Shown: positions 25,879 to 36,300 of the stretch, one piece after another
How the letters are laid out: every line of letters begins with the position of its first letter
How positions within the stretch are numbered: position 1 is the stretch's first letter
Program-made: the position numbers and the translations under genes
DNA from: Candidatus Liminaster caballi
Lineage (GTDB): Bacteria > Bacteroidota > Bacteroidia > Bacteroidales > UBA3663
Assembly (NCBI GenBank): GCA_018065085.1
Contig: JAGHUA010000039.1
Location: forward strand, 35,837 to 99,836
DNA: 64,000 nt
Direction: 5' to 3'
Notes under the pieces: generated by a model
Databases searched by the model: none
What the model saw: only the letters and a program-made list of their open reading frames with translations
Told to the model about the DNA's origin: nothing

Positions 25879-26670
25879 ATGATATATAAGATTCCACATA
25901 TTCAGAATGAAAGAGAGCGCATCGTTGGAGAAATGATGGCACTTATTGAATTGGTCTCTAAAATACACATAGGCGAAGAAATCATATTTACTAATGATTC
26001 TGCACAAAACGGTTTGCTTATATCGCTGATTAGAATTCTAAAAGAATCTTCATATAGCAATATAGTTTGCGACGATTTATCAAAGTTGTCAGATTTCTAT
26101 ATTGTAGATTTGAAGTCAGAATCATCAAATATCACAGTCAGCAATATTGTAAAATCATTAATCGACACAAACGGAGTACCTAAGAATCTCAACATACCTC
26201 TTGGATATCTGTTTGACGAACTGGTTTGCAATATGCAACAGCATTCTGGAGTTCAAGAAGGGCATATTTATGCATCTGTCAACAAAGGAAGAAATACTAT
26301 TGACCTTTGTTTTGCAGACTATGGCATCACTATATATGGCAGTTATATTAACACAGGAAAATTTCTTGATTTCATAGGAACGAGTCATGCCGAAGCAGTC
26401 AATATTGCCAAAGAAGGTTATTCTACAAAAAACCGTCCTGATGCAGAAAATCGTGGATATGGAATTTCTTCTAATACTAAAATGGTTGTTGATGGATTAA
26501 ATGGGTCGTTTGCTATTATTTCGGGTACAGGTTTGTTCCATTATCATAAATCTACAGGTCAGAATGTGATTGAAATGCCAGATGGATTTGAATGGCAAGG
26601 AACAACTATCATTGTTAGGATTCCACTCGAAATACCATCAACATTTAATTTTTATGATTATATATCTTAA
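25879..26670 (+). CDS. HATPase_c (anti-sigma-like GHKL) ATP-binding protein
   Basis: 263 residues. The C-terminal half has the GHKL ATPase pattern: N-box LFDELVCNMQQHS (111-123), G1-like CFADYGI (144-150), and RGYGISS (192-198) as the G2 box. The N-terminal 100 residues match nothing I know. No phospho-acceptor His or membrane helix is visible, so this is not a sensor kinase; it resembles SpoIIAB/RsbW anti-sigma kinases or standalone HATPases. A STAS-like gene follows after 6 bp, as in partner-switch pairs. The region is clearly AT-richer than rarA, suggesting transfer. Start set by the promoter at 25790-25821. Confidence 0.7.
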   Translation: MIYKIPHIQNERERIVGEMMALIELVSKIHIGEEIIFTNDSAQNGLLISLIRILKESSYSNIVCDDLSKLSDFYIVDLKSESSNITVSNIVKSLIDTNGVPKNLNIPLGYLFDELVCNMQQHSGVQEGHIYASVNKGRNTIDLCFADYGITIYGSYINTGKFLDFIGTSHAEAVNIAKEGYSTKNRPDAENRGYGISSNTKMVVDGLNGSFAIISGTGLFHYHKSTGQNVIEMPDGFEWQGTTIIVRIPLEIPSTFNFYDYIS

Positions 26671-26676
26671 CACAAA

Positions 26677-27012
26677 ATGAAACGCATATTAAAAATGTCC
26701 AATGTCTGTGGTACCGAGTTACGCACGCGTCTGATGATGGAGCAATTCGTACAAACACTAAATAGTGAAGACGAATATTTGCTGGACATGCAGGATGTGA
26801 CGCTCATATCTCGTTCCGCTGCAGACGAACTGTACAATATAACATTGGATAATCCCAAGATTAAGATTATTCATCTGTCACCATTCGTACAGAAGATGCT
26901 TGATGCGGTAATCCTCGGTAGGTTCCAGCCTCGCAATCTGCGTCCAGATGCAACTCCTGTGATTCATTGTGAGGATTATAACAGCCTTCAAGAAGCTTTG
27001 ATGGCTTTGTAA
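26677..27012 (+). CDS. STAS-like (DUF4325-type) protein
   Basis: 111 residues. Pattern of strand-helix repeats with LLDMQDVTLISRSAADEL (about 34-51), the position where STAS-like DUF4325 proteins carry their D-x-S-R-S/A-A-D-E-L segment. These small proteins usually sit beside an ATP-binding partner, as here, and are thought to act as anti-anti-sigma-like switches. A Ser in SRSAAD is a possible phosphosite by analogy to SpoIIAA. Probably cotranscribed with the gene 6 bp upstream. Its stop opens a 459-bp gene-free stretch. Confidence 0.7.
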   Translation: MKRILKMSNVCGTELRTRLMMEQFVQTLNSEDEYLLDMQDVTLISRSAADELYNITLDNPKIKIIHLSPFVQKMLDAVILGRFQPRNLRPDATPVIHCEDYNSLQEALMAL

Positions 27013-27153
27013 TATAAGCTGGGTGTATTTATCGATGCAACGAGATTCTATGTAATCAACAATAAACAAAACTCTAAATCACTAAAATAACATTATAAAC
27101 AAAACAAACGAAATAACATATTAACAACAACATAAATAGCATCTAGCTATCAT

Positions 27154-27371
27154 TGTGGTCGTCAAGAATTGAAGCCTAGGAAACTTACCTTTCTCTGATA
27201 CATACCACATCAATGATGGTTGGCTTCAGCGTATAGAGGTTCTATGCGTAGGAATTGAGCCAATCCGAAATATATTGATAGAAGATGCTTACACCTTTTG
27301 GGTGTGGGCATTATTCTTATATTTCGGAGAGGTCAGAGAACATTCCTAGGCTTCAACCTCAGACGACCATA
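27154..27371 (+). ncRNA. Candidate structured RNA, three-way junction, about 218 nt
   Basis: Closing helix in three parts: 27154-27163 with 27362-27371 (10 bp, one G-U), an internal loop, 27169-27182 with 27343-27356 (14 bp perfect), and 27191-27198 with 27333-27340 (8 bp). Two arms branch from it: 27220-27263 (6 bp outer, 7 bp inner CGTATAG/CTATGCG) and 27265-27327 (10 bp, 4 bp, then 12 bp around a TTTTG loop). No ORF fits. It lies in the gap between the STAS-like and SNF2 genes. Could be a free RNA, a leader of the downstream operon, or a MITE whose ends form the helix. It matches no RNA family I recognise. Stretch 27013-27153 shows nothing but AT-rich sequence. Confidence 0.55.
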
Positions 27372-27436
27372 AGAAGAAGCTCACGCTCTTTTTATGTGTC
27401 GTTCATTCCAGCATAATACCACGAGCCACACAGATT

Positions 27437-27467
27437 GATTAGATAGTGCGCGATGCATCATCTAATC
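27437..27467 (+). promoter_or_regulatory. Hairpin directly before the SNF2 helicase start
   Basis: GATTAGAT pairs with ATCTAATC (8 bp), then after one mismatch GTGC with GCAT, around a 5-base loop. Only four bases separate it from the ATG at 27472, so it would cover the ribosome-binding region or serve as an operator. Confidence 0.45.
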
Positions 27468-27471
27468 GACA

Positions 27472-30315
27472 ATGATTACCAGATATCATGCCAAATATTA
27501 TGCTTACTTGCTTTCCCAACAATCGGTGGGAGAGCAGTTGTCGTCCCTCTCTCAGTCATTGTTGAATGCTGCAGTTGACATCAATCCACATCAGATTGAT
27601 GCAGCTTTGTTTGCTTTCAAATCGCCTTTGTCAAAAGGTATAGTACTGGCGGATGAAGTCGGTTTGGGCAAGACAATAGAAGCAGGATTGGTTTTATGCC
27701 AATATTGGTCAACCGGCAAACGCAATATAATTGTGGTATGTCCTGCATCACTTAGAAAGCAGTGGGAATCAGAACTGCTCGATAAATTTGGATTGAAGAG
27801 CGAGATCCTCGATACCAAAAACTACAATGCTCTGCAGAAAGAAGGAAAGAATCCATTTGATCCATCACGAATCGTCATCTGTAGCTATACATTCTGTGCC
27901 AAACATAAAGGTGAGATTCTGACCCATGGGTTCCAGCTGGCAGTGATTGATGAGGCTCACAAGATGCGAAATGTCTATCGCAGCAGTGCCAGAACAATGG
28001 CAGAAGTGCGCGATGCTCTTTATGGCTCCAAGAAATTGTTGCTCACAGCAACCCCGTTCCAGAATTCATTGCTCGAACTCTATGGACTCACTTCTGTTAT
28101 TGATGACAAGATTTTCGGAAGCGAGAAATCCTTTCGTGCAGAATATGGCAACGGAACGAACTTACAACAGCTGAGAAGAAGGATTTCCTCAATCTTTACA
28201 CGAACTTTGCGCAAAGATGTCAAGGAGTATATCAATTACACCAAGCGTCTTCCATTAACACAGGAATTCAATTCCAGTGATCCCGAATATGCACTTTATC
28301 AGGAGGTAAGTGAATTCTTGCGCAGGGACGATATCTATAGTGTTCCAGCTTCGCAAAAGAAGCTTACGACGATGATTGTCCGCAAGATTCTTGCTTCATC
28401 TTCCTACGCACTTGTTTTCACCTTGCAGCATATTAAAGACCGACTGGAGAAAATGCTTGAGCGAAACAGACAGATGGATTTTGATGCCAGCGAGATTATA
28501 GACGATGAAGATAGTTGGCTGACTTGGCAGGAAGATGAAGATGATCGTGCATCAATGGTACGTGACGATTCGTCTTATCTTGATCAGGAGATTGACATTC
28601 CTCGTTTGCAGCAAGAGATTAAGACCCTGGAAGGTTTTATAGTCAAGGCTCAGAACATCAAGCGAGAATCGAAGGCAGAAGCATTGCTGACTGCATTGAA
28701 GAATGCCTTCTTTATTCTTGAAGAAAATGGCGCAAACCGAAAGGCTTTGATCTTTACGGAATCGACCAAGACACAAGCCTTCTTATGTCAGTTCCTCGAA
28801 GCGAATGGTTATGCCGGAAAAATTGTGCTCTTCAATGGCAAGGCCTCAGAACCGCAAACAAATGCTATTTATAACGCTTGGTGCAAGGCTCATCCAGATA
28901 AGATGAGTGGCATTAAGGCGGCTGACAGACGTGCTGCGATTGTTGATTATTTCCGTGATGAAGCCGAAATAATGATTGCTACCGAAGCCGCAAGCGAGGG
29001 TCTCAACCTTCAGTTCTGTTCGCTTTTGATAAACTATGACCTGGGTTGGAATCCTCAGCGTATAGAGCAAAGAATCGGAAGATGTCACAGATATGGACAG
29101 AAGCATGATGTGGTGGTCGTAAACTTCATCAATAAGAGAAACTTTGCTGATGTGCGGGTATATGAGTTGTTATCAAATAAGTTTAAGTTGTTCGATGATG
29201 TGTTCGGAGCCAGTGATGAGGTTCTGGGTAAAGCAGACAGTATAGATATCGAAAGCCGTATATGGGAAATCTATCAACAATGTCGCACAGAAGAAGAGAT
29301 CAATGCCGCTTTTGAGCAACTGCAGGCCGAGATGCAGACCTCTATCGATGAGCGCATGGACAAAGTGCGTGCCGAGGTGATGGAGAATTTCGATATCAAT
29401 GTGCAGGAGCATCTTCGTACCCGTAAAGATGATACTGGTGCTTTCCTCAATCGTTATCAGCATATGTTTTGGGAATTGACTAGATTCGTCCTTGGTAGCA
29501 AAGCCGTATTCGATGATGAGCATCATACATTCTTTTTGAAAACACCAGTTGCAGCTCAGCCACGGGGAAGATTTGCTTTGCTTGGTGGCGACTCAGATTG
29601 TCATGCTTATCGTTTAGGTGATGAGCTGGGGCAATACGTTGTCAATTCTGCCTTGTCGCTTCAGACAGGAGATGAAGGAAGCGTTGTGTTTAGAGAGGAT
29701 GCACTATCGATGAATGCTAATTTGCCTGACTATATGCAAGGGCAGGAGGGATATCTGATTCTTTCGCAACTTGCCGTCACATCTGTCGAGGAGGAGCAAC
29801 ATTCCATCTTCTCTGCTTATACTATGGATGGACGAACCCTTAGTCAGGAGGATGTAGAGAAACTTTTCCTCAATGGAGGAGAAGAGGCAGATACCGTTGA
29901 GATACCAAGTCTTGTTCTGGAAAAATTACAAAAGAACAACCACCAGCATGGGGTTGTACGTCTAAAGAGCATTGACTCGCGTAATCTGGAGTTTTTTGAG
30001 CAGGAAAAGCTTCGACTACAGCAATGGGTGGATGACCAGCTGAATGCCCTTGAACAGGAAATCAAGACAGTCAAGTCTGCAATACGGCAAGCAGAAAGAG
30101 ATGCTTCGACGGCAACAACCATTGAAACCAAAATTGCAGCAGAACGTAAAGTGGACGAATTGAACCGACGTAAACGGAAGTTGAGAAACGAGCTCGAAGA
30201 CAGGGAGGATGAGATTCAGTCTCGGCGCAAGCAATTAATACGTGAACTGGAATCCAAACTCATTAAGCAGTCAACGAACAAAAAGGTTTTCATTATTCAC
30301 TGGAAAACCGTTTGA
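27472..30315 (+). CDS. SNF2-family DEAD/DEAH helicase of a type III R-M-like cluster
   Basis: 947 residues. Starts MITRYHAKYYAYLL. Walker A ADEVGLGKTIEAG (60-72), DEAH at 160-163, TATPFQN motif III, and motifs V/VI in TEAASEGLNLQFC and QRIEQRIGRCHRYGQ. A C-terminal coiled coil (about 845-925) ends in the IHWKTV tail seen in this subfamily. HepA/RapA-like SNF2 proteins of this kind accompany mod/res genes in defence clusters and are related to the DISARM helicase DrmD. Probable role: ATP-driven translocation on DNA as part of restriction. The methylase gene follows after 40 bp. No promoter was found directly upstream. Confidence 0.88.
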   Translation: MITRYHAKYYAYLLSQQSVGEQLSSLSQSLLNAAVDINPHQIDAALFAFKSPLSKGIVLADEVGLGKTIEAGLVLCQYWSTGKRNIIVVCPASLRKQWESELLDKFGLKSEILDTKNYNALQKEGKNPFDPSRIVICSYTFCAKHKGEILTHGFQLAVIDEAHKMRNVYRSSARTMAEVRDALYGSKKLLLTATPFQNSLLELYGLTSVIDDKIFGSEKSFRAEYGNGTNLQQLRRRISSIFTRTLRKDVKEYINYTKRLPLTQEFNSSDPEYALYQEVSEFLRRDDIYSVPASQKKLTTMIVRKILASSSYALVFTLQHIKDRLEKMLERNRQMDFDASEIIDDEDSWLTWQEDEDDRASMVRDDSSYLDQEIDIPRLQQEIKTLEGFIVKAQNIKRESKAEALLTALKNAFFILEENGANRKALIFTESTKTQAFLCQFLEANGYAGKIVLFNGKASEPQTNAIYNAWCKAHPDKMSGIKAADRRAAIVDYFRDEAEIMIATEAASEGLNLQFCSLLINYDLGWNPQRIEQRIGRCHRYGQKHDVVVVNFINKRNFADVRVYELLSNKFKLFDDVFGASDEVLGKADSIDIESRIWEIYQQCRTEEEINAAFEQLQAEMQTSIDERMDKVRAEVMENFDINVQEHLRTRKDDTGAFLNRYQHMFWELTRFVLGSKAVFDDEHHTFFLKTPVAAQPRGRFALLGGDSDCHAYRLGDELGQYVVNSALSLQTGDEGSVVFREDALSMNANLPDYMQGQEGYLILSQLAVTSVEEEQHSIFSAYTMDGRTLSQEDVEKLFLNGGEEADTVEIPSLVLEKLQKNNHQHGVVRLKSIDSRNLEFFEQEKLRLQQWVDDQLNALEQEIKTVKSAIRQAERDASTATTIETKIAAERKVDELNRRKRKLRNELEDREDEIQSRRKQLIRELESKLIKQSTNKKVFIIHWKTV

Positions 30316-30355
30316 TTTCGAAATAATAATTATACCATATATCATTATCCTCAAT

Positions 30356-33355
30356 ATGACTAACTACGACCAATTTCGCAACAAGTTACAGGAGATTTTC
30401 ATGATGGATCATGCCGAACTGGATTTCGGCATCTACCGCATCATGAACCAAAAGCGCGATGAGATAACCGACTTCCTTGATAAGAAACTATTGCCGCAAG
30501 TCCAGAAAAATCTGGGAGGCGCGACTGGCAATCAGAGTGCAGCTGATGCCAAGCGCATGAAAGAGATTGAGGAGCAGTTTGGCAATACGGATATTATGTC
30601 TCTGCCCGACACAATTCCTGCTGTGGCTGAATATAAAGAATTGAAAGCAAGAACAGCTAATAGCGGAAGCATTGAGGAACTGGAAAATGAAGTATTCAAT
30701 CACCTGACCATTTTCTTCAGCCGTTATTACGACAACGGAGATTTCGTGTCGAAGCGTCGCTACAAGGACAATGCCTATGCTATCCCCTACAATGGCGAGG
30801 AGGTGAAGCTGCATTGGGCCAACAGCGACCAGTATTACATCAAGACCTCGGAATACTTTCAGAACTATAGTTTCAACGTGGAGATCAATAAAGATACAAA
30901 GGTGAAGAAAAAGGTTCACTTTGTGCTGAAAGATGTTACCACCGAGCAGAACAACAACAAGGCTGCTTCGGGTATGGAACGACGTTTTGCCCTCTATCAA
31001 GACGAAGATGCCGCCAGCATCGAAGTCGTCCAGAATGAAGAAGGTCAGGATGAACTCAACATCTATTTTACCTACGAACTGATGGCCAAAGGAACTAAGC
31101 AAGAGGCTTTGATGACTGCAGCTTTCGACTACATCAAAGAGAATCTGCCATCAGAATTCTCAGAACTCATCACCACACTCTGCCCAACGGAGAAGAACAA
31201 GAAACGTACTCTGCTCGAAAAGCATCTGACAGATTACACGGCCAAGAACTCTTTCGATTATTTCATTCACAAAGATCTGGGTAGCTTCCTGCGCCGCGAG
31301 CTTGATTTCTATATCAAAAACGAAGTACTTCTCATTGATGACCTCGATGAGAAGCACGTCATGCAGCAGCTGTCATTAGTTCGTGCCATCAAGGGAGTTG
31401 GCGAGAAAATCATTACGATGCTTGCCCAAATAGAAGACTTCCAGAAGCGTCTCTGGTTGAAAAAGAAGTTTGTGGTGCAGAGTGATTACTGCATCACGCT
31501 CGACCGTGTGCCAGAATCTTTCTATGCCGAGATTTGCGAGAATGAGGCGCAGCGGAAGGAATGGGTGCGTTTGTTTTCGATTGATGAAGTTGAAGGCTAT
31601 AGTGAGCCATTGACCGAACCCTTCGTTCTCCAAAACCCTTATCTTGTTCTCGATACCGCTTTCTTCTCTTTGTCTTTCAAGCACCGACTGCTATCTAAGA
31701 TAGAGGAGGTAGATAAGAACTGTAATGGCTTGCTGATTAATAGCGAGAATTTTCAGGCGTTGGAATTACTTAAAGCGAAATACAATCGCAGCATAAAATC
31801 GATATATTTAGATCCACCTTATAATACTGGATCAGATAATACATTTGCATACAAAGACAGTTTCCAACATTCTTCATGGGCATCTATGATGTGTGACAGA
31901 GCACGGATTGCGCACGAAATGATGGTAGATGATGCGTGCCTGTTTATTAGTACGGATGATGGCGAGTATGCAAATATTAAACTAAGTCTTGAGACAGTAT
32001 TTGGTGAAGATAATTTTGTAGCTGATATTATCTGGAATAGTCGTAAATCTGTATCGAATGATGCTTTGATTTCTGGAGCCATAAACCATACTACATTTTA
32101 TACAAAAGATAAAAGTATTTTGACTCAGAACAAGACTGATTTTAGAGTTGGTGCTAAAGAAGAAGGTTTTATTAACCCAGATAATGACCCAAATGGTCCT
32201 TGGAAATTGGATCCAATGGATGCTCCTGGCATTAGGGAAAATGAATCTTATGGAATAACAAATCAAGCAACAGGAATAACTTATTATCCTGCATCTGGAA
32301 GACATTGGAGATTTGAAGAAAAAGATACACTGAGACTTCTTGCTTGTGGTAGAATACTGTTTGGAAAAACAGGAAGCTCTAAGCCTGGCTACAAAAGATA
32401 TAAATCGGAAGCTATGGGTAAAGGAGACACCGTCACTACTTTATGGAGCGACGTAAAAACTACTGCAGACGGAACAAAACTGCTGCTGGACATATTTGGC
32501 ACTACTTTGCCCAAAGAGTTTATTGATAGTATAAAGCCCAAACCTGTTGAGTTTATAAAGAAAGTAGTAAATGTTTCCACTGTAGGGAACGATTGGGTTA
32601 TAGATTATTTTGCTGGTTCTGCAACGACTGCTCACGCAGTGATAGTGCAAAACAGAGAAGATGACAATAATAGAAAATTCATCACTTGTGAGATGAATTA
32701 CTATTTTGATATTTTGACAAAACCTCGCATCGAAAAAGTCATCTATTCCGAAGACTGGAAAGATGGTAAGCCCGTCTCACGCAAAGGCATCAGCCAATGT
32801 TTCAAGTATATCCGTTTGGAGCAATATGAAGATACGCTGAACAACCTCGAAGTAAAGAAGCAAGGAGGAATCTTCGCAAACGACGAAAAATTCAGTGAGA
32901 CGTACATGCTCCAATACATGATGGACATGGATACACGCGATTCGCTGTTCAACATCGAAAGATTCGTTCATCCTTTCGACGTGAAGTTGAAGACCACGCG
33001 CGACAACGAACTGGTAGAAACATCAGTGGATATGGTTGAGACTTTCAACTATCTCATCGGCCTGGAGGTAGATACCATCCGCTGGACACATAGTGACGAA
33101 ATCTGTGTGGTGGAAGGTCGTCTGCACCGTAGTCAGGACAAAGCATTGATCATTTGGCGTGACACAGAGAAGGTGGATAACAACGAGCTCAATGCGTTCT
33201 TCCGCAAGAATGACTATCATGTGAAGGATTCGGAGTTTGACGTTATCTACGTGAATGGCGACAACACGCTCCAGAACCAGAAACGTGATGACGAACATTG
33301 GAAGGTGGTGCTCATTGAAGAAGAGTTCCAGAAACGGATGTTCGAAGGGTGTTAA
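30356..33355 (+). CDS. Type III-like adenine-N6 DNA methyltransferase (Mod)
   Basis: 999 residues, long for Mod because of a roughly 480-residue N-terminal extension. The catalytic DPPY is at 486-489 (SIYLDPPYNTGSDN) and the AdoMet-binding DYFAGSATT at 750-758, so motif order is beta class, as in type III Mod proteins. The target-recognition region between them is visibly AT-richer (about 31735-32700) than the flanks, suggesting exchange of specificity. Marks the host recognition site; the helicase-nuclease 15 bp downstream would cut unmarked DNA. An in-frame extension back to 30242 overlaps the SNF2 gene and was rejected. Confidence 0.92.
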   Translation: MTNYDQFRNKLQEIFMMDHAELDFGIYRIMNQKRDEITDFLDKKLLPQVQKNLGGATGNQSAADAKRMKEIEEQFGNTDIMSLPDTIPAVAEYKELKARTANSGSIEELENEVFNHLTIFFSRYYDNGDFVSKRRYKDNAYAIPYNGEEVKLHWANSDQYYIKTSEYFQNYSFNVEINKDTKVKKKVHFVLKDVTTEQNNNKAASGMERRFALYQDEDAASIEVVQNEEGQDELNIYFTYELMAKGTKQEALMTAAFDYIKENLPSEFSELITTLCPTEKNKKRTLLEKHLTDYTAKNSFDYFIHKDLGSFLRRELDFYIKNEVLLIDDLDEKHVMQQLSLVRAIKGVGEKIITMLAQIEDFQKRLWLKKKFVVQSDYCITLDRVPESFYAEICENEAQRKEWVRLFSIDEVEGYSEPLTEPFVLQNPYLVLDTAFFSLSFKHRLLSKIEEVDKNCNGLLINSENFQALELLKAKYNRSIKSIYLDPPYNTGSDNTFAYKDSFQHSSWASMMCDRARIAHEMMVDDACLFISTDDGEYANIKLSLETVFGEDNFVADIIWNSRKSVSNDALISGAINHTTFYTKDKSILTQNKTDFRVGAKEEGFINPDNDPNGPWKLDPMDAPGIRENESYGITNQATGITYYPASGRHWRFEEKDTLRLLACGRILFGKTGSSKPGYKRYKSEAMGKGDTVTTLWSDVKTTADGTKLLLDIFGTTLPKEFIDSIKPKPVEFIKKVVNVSTVGNDWVIDYFAGSATTAHAVIVQNREDDNNRKFITCEMNYYFDILTKPRIEKVIYSEDWKDGKPVSRKGISQCFKYIRLEQYEDTLNNLEVKKQGGIFANDEKFSETYMLQYMMDMDTRDSLFNIERFVHPFDVKLKTTRDNELVETSVDMVETFNYLIGLEVDTIRWTHSDEICVVEGRLHRSQDKALIIWRDTEKVDNNELNAFFRKNDYHVKDSEFDVIYVNGDNTLQNQKRDDEHWKVVLIEEEFQKRMFEGC

Positions 33356-33370
33356 TCTAAAAATTACATA

Positions 33371-36300
33371 ATGGCAAAGAAAACCAAAGAGCAGATAGGC
33401 AAACTGCAGAATGCTCTCGTACTATTTAAATATATATTGTGGCTCTTCGGCTGCAAAGACCTCGAAGCTCTGTCGCGTAATCTGAAGGATGCTGCGCTGG
33501 AGGGTTTGGAGGATGATGGTTATTCCACCAAGTTTCACACCGCATTGCGTTCACATCTGTATGCAGATCATTTCACCAAGGAGCAGCTGGCGCAATATGA
33601 CCAGAACATTGTGGCTCACACCAAGGAGATAAATGAGAAGCGAGGTGTGGATGAAGAAATAAAATGGAAGTACTATCAGTATCTTTCTTTGCTGTTCACT
33701 GAAATCTATCTGGACAAGTATTTCAGTAATCCTGACAAACTATGCGATGAATTGAACTCATTTCTCTTTGATGAGTTTAATCAGCGTGCAGAGACATGGC
33801 ATGAAGTGGAGCCATTCAAGGTGGAAGATCTGAACAAACTTGCATTCTGGTGTGCTACTGGTTCTGGCAAGACGCTGCTGATGCACATCAATGTGAAGCA
33901 ATATCTCTATTATGCACGCAAGCACAATGCCAAGAAGTTGAACCGCATTATTATCCTTACGCCTAACGAAGGTCTTTCGAACCAGCATCTTGATGAACTG
34001 GCGACTTCGAACATGACAGCAGAACTTTTCAGCAAGAAGGCTTCGGATATGTTCCGTGGCGAGACGATAGAGATCATCGACATCAACAAACTGGCTGATA
34101 AGGACGGAGACAAGACCGTAGCCGTGGATAGCTTCGAGGGCAACAACCTCGTGCTGGTAGATGAAGGTCACAAAGGATCGAGCGGCAAGGTATGGCTCGA
34201 CTATCGCGAGAAACTGACATCGCAGGGATTCTCTTTCGAGTATTCTGCCACCTTTGGGCAGGCCATTGCTGCTCTTTCGGATAAGGAGCGTAAGGGTAAA
34301 CTGTCAGAATACGGTAAGGCTACACTCTTCGACTATTCGTATCGTTACTTCTATCGTGATGGTTTCGGCAAGGACTACCGTATCATGAACATGGACGACT
34401 GGAATGATGACGAGCTGTTGTCGATGTATATGACTGCTTACTTGATGTGCCTCTACGAACAGATGCTGGTGTATCGCAGCAATCCAGATGTTGAGCGGAA
34501 ATTTCTTATTGCAAAACCATTGGGAATATTTGTGGGTGGCAGTGTGACGGCCGTGCGCATGGACAACAAACGCAAGGTGTCGGACGTGGTGCAAGTCCTG
34601 AAGTTCCTTCAAGAATTTGTAGTTGAACGCACCCGTTTCTGTACTTATGTCCGTCGTTTGCTTGATCCGAATGATGGTGTGAAAGACAAGGAGGGTAAGA
34701 GTATTTTTGCCTATTCTTTCCGTATGATCAAGAAAGGATTGAAACCAGAACATGAGCAGGAATTTGCTGAGGGTTTGTACTCGCGTATTCTTTCAGAGTT
34801 GTTTCACTGCAACATCTCTGGCGCCCATCTGCATCTGGACAGGCAGAAAGGTGATGATGGAGAAATTGGTTTGCGCATTGGCACAAGCAAGCATTTTGGC
34901 GTCATCAACGTAGGAGATAGTGCCGAATTACTTAAGCTATGTGAGGAACAGGGATTTGAATGTCATACTCCCGACTTTGGCAAAATGTCATTGTTCGATA
35001 CTATCAGCGATTCGGATTCTCCAATATGTCTGCTTATAGGGTCGAAGAAGTTTACAGAAGGATGGAGCTGCTGGCGAGTGTCGGCTATGGGATTGATGAA
35101 CATTGGCCGCAGTGAGGGTTCAGAAATCATTCAGCTTTTTGGTCGTGGTGTGCGACTGAAAGGATATTGCCATTCGCTGAAACGTAGTAATTCTTTGGAT
35201 GCCTGCTATCAGAATGAGAATATACCAGAGGGATTGACGACGATTGAGACTTTGAATATTTTTGGCATTCGTGCTGATTATATGGCAGAGTTTAAGAAGT
35301 ATCTGGAAGACGAAGGATTGCCTACCAATGATCAGGAATTTGAGAAGTTCGAATTCGTAACTGACAAACTGTTGCCCGAAAGACTTCGTGTGATCCGATT
35401 GAAGGATGGTTATGACTTCAAGAAAGATGTGGTATTGAATGAAGTGCGTCTGCAGGAAATGCAGAAGAAGGTTCACTTTAAGTTGGATTGGCGTCCAAAG
35501 GTGGATGCTTTGCTTAGTGACAAACTTCGTAAGTCTTCATCAGGTGTAGTAATGGATAGCCCTACTCATTTCGAAAAGAAACATCTCGTCTTGCTGGATT
35601 GGAATAAGATTTTCTTTGCCATAGAACGAATGAAGAACGAGCGTAGCTGGTACAATATGGAACTAAGTGTGCCGTTGCTTCAAAGTCTAATGGGAATGAA
35701 CTGTTATGACGAATTTGCTCCAGTTTGGTATGACCTATTGATTCCAGAAGAGGAAATGAGGTTTACAGACTTTGGACGTAATGTAGAGAATTGGGAAGAG
35801 ATTGTAATCACTCTGTTGCGAGGTTATATTGATCAGGCTTATAAGAAGAGCAAGGGACATTATGAGTCACAGTATATGGAAGTCGTGGAACTGACTGCCG
35901 ATGACCCAAACTACATCAGTGAGTATGTTGTAGAGGTAAGACGTGATCAGGAAGAAGTTATCGGGAAATTGCGCGAATTGAAAGAGAAGATTGAAAGCGG
36001 AAACCTTGATAAAGACTTTATGATTGAGCCAAGAGTATTCGAGGCTTTGGTGTTCGACCGTCATCTTTATAAACCTTTGATGTATTTGCTCGATAAGGAC
36101 AAGAACGGACATCGACCGTTTATTGATCCGGAAACAGACGAGAAGCTGGTGAAGATATCACCTGTTCCTCTGAATGTTGGCGAACACACATTTGTGCGAG
36201 ACCTGCGAGAATATTGCAACGAGCAGCAGGATAAGAAACTGAAGGACTGGAATGTTTATCTGCTCCGTAATGAAAGCCGAAAGGGCATCGGTTTCTTTGA

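Noticed and set aside
27154..27371. Retron msr-msd RNA
   Set aside because: The paired ends and two arms look similar, but no reverse transcriptase gene lies anywhere in the window.
30242..30355. Upstream start for mod
   Set aside because: Would overlap the conserved C-terminus of the SNF2 protein; the ATG at 30356 begins the conserved N-terminal region.
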